From positions 1 to 11,043 of the forward strand of contig JAAYBE010000194.1 in the NCBI GenBank assembly GCA_012719015.1: a DNA stretch of 11,043 nucleotides. The letters are read 5' to 3'. The position numbers and the translations under genes were made by a program. The stretch is from Actinomycetota bacterium. Its GTDB lineage: Bacteria > Actinomycetota > Thermoleophilia > UBA2241. Positions 6,968 to 11,043 of this stretch are shown here, piece by piece. Numbering within the stretch: position 1 is the stretch's first letter; every line of letters begins with the position of its first letter. Under the pieces are notes generated by a model. It worked only from the letters and a program-made list of their open reading frames with translations, was not told where the DNA came from and did no database searches.

Positions 6968-7972
6968 ATGAACGATCTGCAGACACTGGTCTACGACATC
7001 GCCAGGATCCTGCTCTGGCCCGTCCTCGTGGCGGCGGTCCTGTGTCTGGTCTGGGTGCTGGTCGAGCTGGGCGTGCTGCTCTATGAGCTGTGGTTGCGCT
7101 TCCGCTACCGCGACCTCGACGCCCTGGAGACCCGCGCCCTTCGCGCGCGCAAGGCCTTCCGCGACGGCAAGCCACGGACTGCTTACCGCTACCTGCAGGA
7201 GAACAACCACTCGCTGGTCGTGGTCCGCTTCCTCTACGACCTGATCCGTAACTACCAGACCGAGCGGCTCGCCGCGAAGCCCCTCAAGCTGCTGCAGGAG
7301 TACGAGTTCTACACCATCAAGCGGCTCGAGCGGACGCGCATCCTCGTGCGCGTGGGTCCGATGCTCGGCCTCATGGGCACCCTCATCCCACTGTCCCCGG
7401 CTCTCGTGGGGCTGGCGGGTGGTGACATCCAGGCCCTGTCGGACAACCTCGTGACCGCGTTCTCGGTCACCGTCATCGGCCTGCTCATCGGCGGGCTCGC
7501 GTTCCTCGTCAGCATCGTCCGCGACCGCTTGTACTCCCAGGACATCTCGGACATGGAGTACCTGCTCGAGCTCCTGGAGGGATCCGACGTCCGGCTGCGC
7601 TCAGGACGCCGGCTCTCCCGGACCGGCGTCTGGGACACCGAGCCGCCGGTCGAGTACGTGGTCGCGGAGGAGGATGCCGTGCGCGCCGCGGTCGCGGCTC
7701 TGCCGGCGACGCCGGACGAGCCGCTGTTGCCGGTCGCCGCCCCGCCCGCCACGGGCGACGGCGACAGGATCGAGGCGACGCCGGCGCACCCCTCGTCGTT
7801 CGGGCAGGTCGCAGCAGCCACGGACGAGGCCGGCGACGGTCTCACGTTCGACGACCCCGTCATGGACTGGTCACGCGAGGAGGATCCGTTCGCGAGCCTG
7901 GGTCCCGTCGACCCCGAGAGCACCGACGGCCCGACGTCGCGCGGGGCCGGCGGTCCGCCCGGTCGACGCTGA
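6968..7972 (+). CDS. MotA/TolQ/ExbB-family proton-channel protein with long cytoplasmic tail
   Basis: The product has 334 residues. Helix 1 (about 13-40) is followed by a charged cytoplasmic segment (41-125), then VRVGPMLGLMGTLIPL (127-142), the family signature at the start of helix 2, and helix 3 (about 160-184, LVTAFSVTVIGLLIGGLAFL). This matches the three-helix plan of ExbB/TolQ, which form ion-conducting pentamers around an ExbD/TolR-like partner and drive work outside the membrane. The last 130 residues (206-334) are acidic and proline-rich, probably disordered, and absent from ordinary ExbB. The ATG at 6968 is 7 nt after the previous stop, with a GAGCGGAA-like site overlapping that stop. 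The frame is open further upstream into the toroid gene, but that part is an alternate-frame shadow. The DUF2149 gene follows 6 nt later and probably encodes the partner. Confidence 0.9.
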   Translation: MNDLQTLVYDIARILLWPVLVAAVLCLVWVLVELGVLLYELWLRFRYRDLDALETRALRARKAFRDGKPRTAYRYLQENNHSLVVVRFLYDLIRNYQTERLAAKPLKLLQEYEFYTIKRLERTRILVRVGPMLGLMGTLIPLSPALVGLAGGDIQALSDNLVTAFSVTVIGLLIGGLAFLVSIVRDRLYSQDISDMEYLLELLEGSDVRLRSGRRLSRTGVWDTEPPVEYVVAEEDAVRAAVAALPATPDEPLLPVAAPPATGDGDRIEATPAHPSSFGQVAAATDEAGDGLTFDDPVMDWSREEDPFASLGPVDPESTDGPTSRGAGGPPGRR

Positions 7973-7978
7973 ACGGCC

Positions 7979-8551
7979 ATGCCTGCCGACGAAGACCACT
8001 CCCGGCTGCAGAACCTCGGCACCGTCCTCGGCGCCCCCGGATCCGGGCTGCGCTACATGCGGCGGCGCAGGGTCGGGACCGCCGACCGCAACGGCGACCC
8101 GCTCGACGGCATCGTCAACCTCTTCGACGTCGCCATCGTGCTCGCCGTGGGGTTCCTCGTGGCGGCGCTCGCTGCGGCGGGAGTGAGCGGCCTGCTCACC
8201 AGCGAGAACATGACGATCGTCACCAACCCCGGCTCCCCCGAGATGCAGGTGGTCGTCAAAGAGGGTGATTCCATCAGCAAGCTCGACCTGGAGTCCGGCC
8301 TCGAGGTCTCCGGGGTGGGCACCTTGATCGGGTCGTTCTACAGGCTGGCCGACGGGACTGTCGTGTACGTCCCCGAGGGCCACGCGGCGCCGGGCGGCTC
8401 CACACCGGTCCCGGGAGCGACGCCCACGCCGGACGTCGCCACGCCGCCGGCGGTCGCCCCGACGCCGCCCGTGGAGACGACGCCGACGCCCGCGGTCACT
8501 CTCACGCCCGATACCGACGACATGGTCATCGGCCGTCGCCGCCTGCACTGA
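7979..8551 (+). CDS. DUF2149 protein, probable ExbD-like partner of the channel protein
   Basis: The product has 190 residues. A basic cytoplasmic N-terminus (YMRRRRVG, 26-33) is followed by DPLDGIVNLFDVAIVLAVGF (40-59), one membrane helix (about 47-72). A compact extracytoplasmic beta-rich domain (about 75-134: MTIVTNPGSPEMQVVVKEG, then IGSFYRLADGTVVYVPEG) precedes a Pro/Thr-rich tail (140-178). The pattern matches DUF2149, a small family I recall beside MotA/TolQ/ExbB genes in methanogens and some anaerobic actinobacteria. Asp50 at the start of the helix is where ExbD and TolR carry the single Asp needed for proton coupling. The role as motor subunit is inferred from this residue, the topology and the operon. 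The start ATG lies 6 nt after the previous stop and has no clear Shine-Dalgarno sequence, so coupling to the channel gene is likely; ATG 8057 is a less likely alternative because it would remove the conserved basic stretch. Confidence 0.85.
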   Translation: MPADEDHSRLQNLGTVLGAPGSGLRYMRRRRVGTADRNGDPLDGIVNLFDVAIVLAVGFLVAALAAAGVSGLLTSENMTIVTNPGSPEMQVVVKEGDSISKLDLESGLEVSGVGTLIGSFYRLADGTVVYVPEGHAAPGGSTPVPGATPTPDVATPPAVAPTPPVETTPTPAVTLTPDTDDMVIGRRRLH

Positions 8552-8572
8552 CGCTCGCCCCTGTGGGCGACG
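8552..8572. terminator. Candidate bidirectional hairpin between convergent operons
   Basis: TCGCCC (8555-8560) pairs with GGGCGA (8565-8570) around CTGT. The outer CG/CG pairs extend it to eight base pairs with C8554 bulged out. It fills the 26-bp gap between the convergent DUF2149 and parB stop codons, the expected place for a shared terminator. No T-run follows on either strand, so it is an atypical intrinsic terminator at best. Confidence 0.45.
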
Positions 8573-8577
8573 ACCGG

Positions 8578-9552
8578 TCAGCCGAGCCCGCGGAGCACCT
8601 CGATGAGCCGCTGCAGTTCCGCAGCGTCCTTGAAACCGATCCTGATGGAGCCGCCGCGCTTCCCGCTGCGGATGCGCACCGGCGCCCCGAGCAACCCGTA
8701 AAGCTCGTCGGCCAGTTCCGCGAACTGGGGAGTGGGCCTCGCCGGCGTCTCCGGCTCCTGCGGCCTGCCGGCGGCCGACTTGCGCACCAGCGCCTCGACC
8801 TGACGCACCGTGAGACCCTCGCTCACGGCGAGACGCGCGACCCTGCGCCGTTCCCCGTGGTCCTGCAGAGCCAGCAGTGCACGTCCGTGGCCTTCGCTGA
8901 GGTCGCCGTGTTCGATCAGCGCCTGGACTTCGTCGGGCAGGTCGAGCAGGCGCAGCAGGTTGGTCACCGCCACCCGGCTGCGCCCGACCAGCTCGGAGAT
9001 ACGCTCATGGGTGAGACCGAACTCGTCCACGAGGGATGCGTACGCCAGCGCCTCTTCGATGGGATTCAGGTCCTCGCGCGCCACGTTCTCGGCGAGGGCG
9101 ATCTCCAGCGAGGCCACCTCGTCGGCCGGTCGCACGAGAGCGGGGACGTACTCGAGGCCGGCGAGCCGAGCTGCCCGTAACCGGCGCTCGCCGGCGATGA
9201 GCTCGAAACGCACGCCCGCCGCGGCGGGTGCGCCACCTCCGGCGCGGCCCCCCTCGTGCACCGGGCGTACCACGACCGGCTGGACGACGCCGAGAGCCCT
9301 GATGGAGTCGGCGAGATCCTGGAGCTCGTCGTCGGAAAACGCCCGGCGCGGCTGCCGCGGGTTCACGTCGATGTCCGACAACAGCAGCTCGCGCAGCCGC
9401 CCCTCGTTCAGCGTCGGCACCGACCCCGAGCGCCCCAGAGCCGCACGACTCTCACCGATGAGCGCCCCGAGCCCCTTGCCCAGGGCCTTCCTCCCGGCCG
9501 TGGGGCGGCCGGTTTGACGGTCGACGGTTTCGGGATCGCGCGCGTCAGTCAC
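8578..9552 (-). CDS. parB: Chromosome-partitioning protein ParB (CTP-dependent clamp)
   Basis: The product has 324 residues. The ParA-interacting N-terminal motif KALGKGLGALIG (22-33) is followed by the CTP-binding domain with NPRQPR (64-69), GERRLRAA (121-128) and ENVAREDLNPIEEA (156-169). A helix-turn-helix (about 179-200, LTHERISELVGRSRVAVTNL) gives parS binding, GHGRALL (221-227) is also conserved, and the C-terminal dimerisation segment is 301-320. ParB loads at parS sites near the origin, slides as a CTP-bound clamp and recruits ParA and SMC. All expected catalytic and binding motifs are present. A Gly/Ala-rich stretch (about 100-113) lengthens the usually short loop before GERR. The start is GTG 9550-9552 with AGGAGG 9 nt upstream; it overlaps the end of parA by 8 bp. 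The frame is open 27 codons further upstream, but without a ribosome site. Confidence 0.97.
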   Translation of the reverse strand: MTDARDPETVDRQTGRPTAGRKALGKGLGALIGESRAALGRSGSVPTLNEGRLRELLLSDIDVNPRQPRRAFSDDELQDLADSIRALGVVQPVVVRPVHEGGRAGGGAPAAAGVRFELIAGERRLRAARLAGLEYVPALVRPADEVASLEIALAENVAREDLNPIEEALAYASLVDEFGLTHERISELVGRSRVAVTNLLRLLDLPDEVQALIEHGDLSEGHGRALLALQDHGERRRVARLAVSEGLTVRQVEALVRKSAAGRPQEPETPARPTPQFAELADELYGLLGAPVRIRSGKRGGSIRIGFKDAAELQRLIEVLRGLG

Positions 9553-10306
9553 GGGAGACGACCTCCTTGGCGAGATCGAAGTAGGCGTCGCTGCCGGCAC
9601 AGGTCGCATCATAGCGCGAGATGGGAAGCCCATGGCTGGGGGCCTCGCTCAGCCTGACGTTGCGGGGGACGACCGTCTCGAAGACGTGCGCGCCCAGATG
9701 CTCGCGCACCTCGCCGGCGACCTCGCGGCCGAGACGTGTGCGGCCGTCGTACATGGTCACCACCACCCCGAGGATCGTCAGTCCCGGATTGAGGTGCTCC
9801 TGCACCAGTCCGATCGTCCGAAGGAGCGCCGCCAGCCCCTCGAGCGCGTAATACTCGGCCTGCACCGGGACCAGCACCTCACGCGCAGCGACCAGCGCGT
9901 TGATGGTGAGCACGCCGAGCGACGGCGGGCAGTCGATGAACACGAAGTCGTAGCTCGCGAGGTGACCCGCGAGCGCGTACTCGAGGACGTACTCGTTGCC
10001 GTCGGCTCCGGCCAGCTCCGTCACGGCGCCGGCAAGGTCGGCACAGGCCGGCACCAGGGCAAGATGCTCCACGGGCGTGGCCACGACCGCCTCCGCGATC
10101 CCCGCGGCCCCGCCGAGCACGCCGTAGCTGGTCAGCCGCGGGTCCTCGGCGCGTACACCCAGGCCGGCGGAGGCATTGGCCTGCGGGTCCATGTCCAGCA
10201 GAAGGACGTCGAGCCCTGCGTCGGCGAGACAGGCGGCGAGGTTGACGGCGGTCGTGGTCTTGCCGACGCCGCCTTTCTGGTTCGTCACGGCGATGACGCG
10301 CGTCAC
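9545..10306 (-). CDS. parA: Chromosome-partitioning ATPase ParA (Soj)
   Basis: The product has 253 residues, typical of the short chromosomal Soj type without an N-terminal DNA-binding domain. It has the deviant Walker A KGGVGKTTT (11-19, with signature Lys11), LLLDMDPQAN (35-44), Walker B VFIDCPPS (122-129) and the C-terminal RNVRLSEAPSHGLPI (215-229). ATP-bound dimers coat the nucleoid and are released by ParB, moving the origin region. No key residue is missing. The start is GTG 10304-10306, with AAAGGAG ending 4 nt upstream, placing TRVIAVTNQKGG at the N-terminus as in the family. An ATG at 10325-10327 in the same frame lacks a ribosome site and lies within the likely untranslated leader. 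It is co-transcribed with parB and lies 93 bp downstream of rsmG. Confidence 0.97.
   Translation of the reverse strand: MTRVIAVTNQKGGVGKTTTAVNLAACLADAGLDVLLLDMDPQANASAGLGVRAEDPRLTSYGVLGGAAGIAEAVVATPVEHLALVPACADLAGAVTELAGADGNEYVLEYALAGHLASYDFVFIDCPPSLGVLTINALVAAREVLVPVQAEYYALEGLAALLRTIGLVQEHLNPGLTILGVVVTMYDGRTRLGREVAGEVREHLGAHVFETVVPRNVRLSEAPSHGLPISRYDATCAGSDAYFDLAKEVVSRD
9562..9567 (-). promoter_or_regulatory. Ribosome binding site of parB
   Basis: AGGAGG on the minus strand lies 9 nt before the GTG at 9552, inside the last codons of parA. It supports the GTG start and coupled translation of parA and parB. Confidence 0.75.
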
Positions 10307-10310
10307 CGGG

Positions 10311-10317
10311 CTCCTTT
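10311..10317 (-). promoter_or_regulatory. Ribosome binding site of parA
   Basis: AAAGGAG on the minus strand ends 4 nt before GTG 10306. It favours this GTG over the in-frame ATG at 10327. Confidence 0.65.
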
Positions 10318-10329
10318 CGCGGAGCATCG

Positions 10330-10335
10330 ATACTA
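10330..10335 (-). promoter_or_regulatory. Candidate extended -10 box of the parAB promoter
   Basis: On the minus strand TGC-TAGTAT fits an extended -10 element (TGn then a TATAAT-like hexamer). Transcription would start near 10323, giving a leader of about 17 nt that contains the parA ribosome site. The -35 region is poor: TCGAGC at 16-bp spacing keeps three of six consensus bases. The rest of the 93-bp rsmG-parA gap holds a direct repeat GACCCGG (10359-10365 and 10382-10388) and a 5-bp inverted repeat (10344-10348 with 10358-10362). No parS-like 16-mer is seen in it. Confidence 0.5.
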
Positions 10336-10399
10336 GCAGACGCGGTCCCTTGCTCGAGGACCCGGACGGGCTTCCGCGCGTGACCCGGGGACGGCCCGG

Positions 10400-11043
10400 T
10401 CAGCGCCCGAGCGGCCGTTTGCCGGCCACGCCCTCGCGCCGCGGGATCCACGGGGGCGTGGCCCCGGTCTTGCGGAACACGACACAGACGGCGTCGTCCA
10501 ACGGAGAGGCCGGGAGCGGCACCGGCGACTCTGGGCTGAGGCCGCAGCGCGCCGCCGCGGCGGCCGCGGCGGCGCTCTCCACGTCCAGGGCGGCCCGCGT
10601 CTTGCTGGCCAGAAGCACGCCGCCTGTCGCGAGCAGCGGCGCCGCCAGCTCCACGAGCACGGGCAGCCGCGCCACGGCACGCGCGAGGACCACATCGTGA
10701 GCCTCCCGCCCCGGCGCGCCCTCCGCCGCGTACCGCTCGCTGCGTGAACACACCACGCTCGCGCGTCCCGTGAGCCCGGCCGCCGCCACCGCCGCCTCGA
10801 GGAACATACACTTCCGGGCGACGGACTCCACCAGCGTCATGCCGACCTCCGGCAACGCCACCGCAAGCGGGATCCCCGGGATGCCGGCGCCGGCGCCGAG
10901 GTCCGCGAGGACGCCCCGCGACCGTTCCCGGAGCTGGGGCACGGCGAGCAGGGCGAGGGAGTCACCGATCAGGGTCTCGACCACGGCGACCGGGTCGGTG
11001 AGCCCTGTCACATTGGACCTCCGCCAGCCCAGCAGGAGCCCGA
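10400..11043 (-). CDS. rsmG: 16S rRNA (guanine-N7)-methyltransferase RsmG (GidB), 5' end outside window
   Basis: RsmG methylates N7 of a conserved guanine in the 530 loop of 16S rRNA (G527 in E. coli numbering) using S-adenosylmethionine. From the edge the frame reads GLLLGWRRSNVTGLTDP, matching the family's N-terminal region around WN..NLT. The SAM-binding loop is LADLGAGAGIPGIPLAVALP, followed by TLVES..RK and FLEAAV; further on come DVVLARAVARLPVLVELAAP and the family's C-terminal end PPWIPRREGVAGKRPLGR. About 214 codons are visible, so only a short N-terminal part is missing. A GTG at 11011 could look like a start, but it lies inside the conserved region and has coding homology upstream of it, so the gene continues past the window. 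Its position before parA is the standard origin-proximal order. Confidence 0.95.
   Translation of the reverse strand, partial: GLLLGWRRSNVTGLTDPVAVVETLIGDSLALLAVPQLRERSRGVLADLGAGAGIPGIPLAVALPEVGMTLVESVARKCMFLEAAVAAAGLTGRASVVCSRSERYAAEGAPGREAHDVVLARAVARLPVLVELAAPLLATGGVLLASKTRAALDVESAAAAAAAARCGLSPESPVPLPASPLDDAVCVVFRKTGATPPWIPRREGVAGKRPLGR

Noticed and set aside
10307..10327. ParA starting at the upstream ATG (10327), adding LRERSP.
   Set aside because: No ribosome site precedes it, while AAAGGAG precedes the GTG at 10306, and family members begin close to the Walker A strand.

Overview
The window is about 70% G+C, uses GTG starts freely and is densely packed. The gene order rsmG-parA-parB is the conserved order found beside many bacterial replication origins (rnpA-yidC-jag-rsmG-parA-parB). 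With the high G+C and the kinds of envelope proteins, this suggests an actinobacterial chromosome near oriC, perhaps a coriobacterial or other deep-branching lineage. The taxonomic guess is inference. I see no insertion sequence, phage gene, tRNA, rRNA or CRISPR array.

Layout. (1) Positions 1-111 hold the 3' tail of a plus-strand gene ending in a hydrophobic helix; its stop region overlaps the convergent gene by 17 bp. (2) Positions 95-4900, minus strand, hold a four-gene operon read from right to left: a GT2 polyprenyl-phosphate sugar synthase-like enzyme, a GT4 glycosyltransferase, a flippase-like membrane protein of the LPG_synthase_TM family, and a DUF2079 multi-spanning membrane protein of GT-C type. 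Every junction is a 4-bp ATGA/GTGA overlap, so the set looks translationally coupled and probably builds or exports a glycolipid or envelope glycan. (3) Positions 4901-5127 form a divergent intergenic region with an extended hairpin and a tandem 8-bp repeat. (4) Positions 5128-8551, plus strand, hold a three-gene operon: a secreted, membrane-anchored alpha/alpha-toroid protein (prenyltransferase/squalene-cyclase-like fold plus an Ig-like domain), a MotA/TolQ/ExbB-family proton-channel protein, and a DUF2149 protein that looks like an ExbD counterpart. (5) A small hairpin at 8552-8572 separates this operon from convergent parB. (6) Positions 8578-11043, minus strand, hold rsmG (5' end cut by the window), then parA and parB, which overlap by 8 bp. 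A good extended -10 box lies just upstream of parA.

The chromosome-partitioning genes are ordinary. The most interesting part is the 5128-8551 cassette. It pairs an ExbB/ExbD-like ion-driven motor with a surface-anchored toroid protein that has a putative ligand-binding fold, in what is probably an organism without an outer membrane. That resembles a Ton/Tol-type energised system rebuilt for a monoderm surface. I infer this; no function is demonstrated by the sequence.
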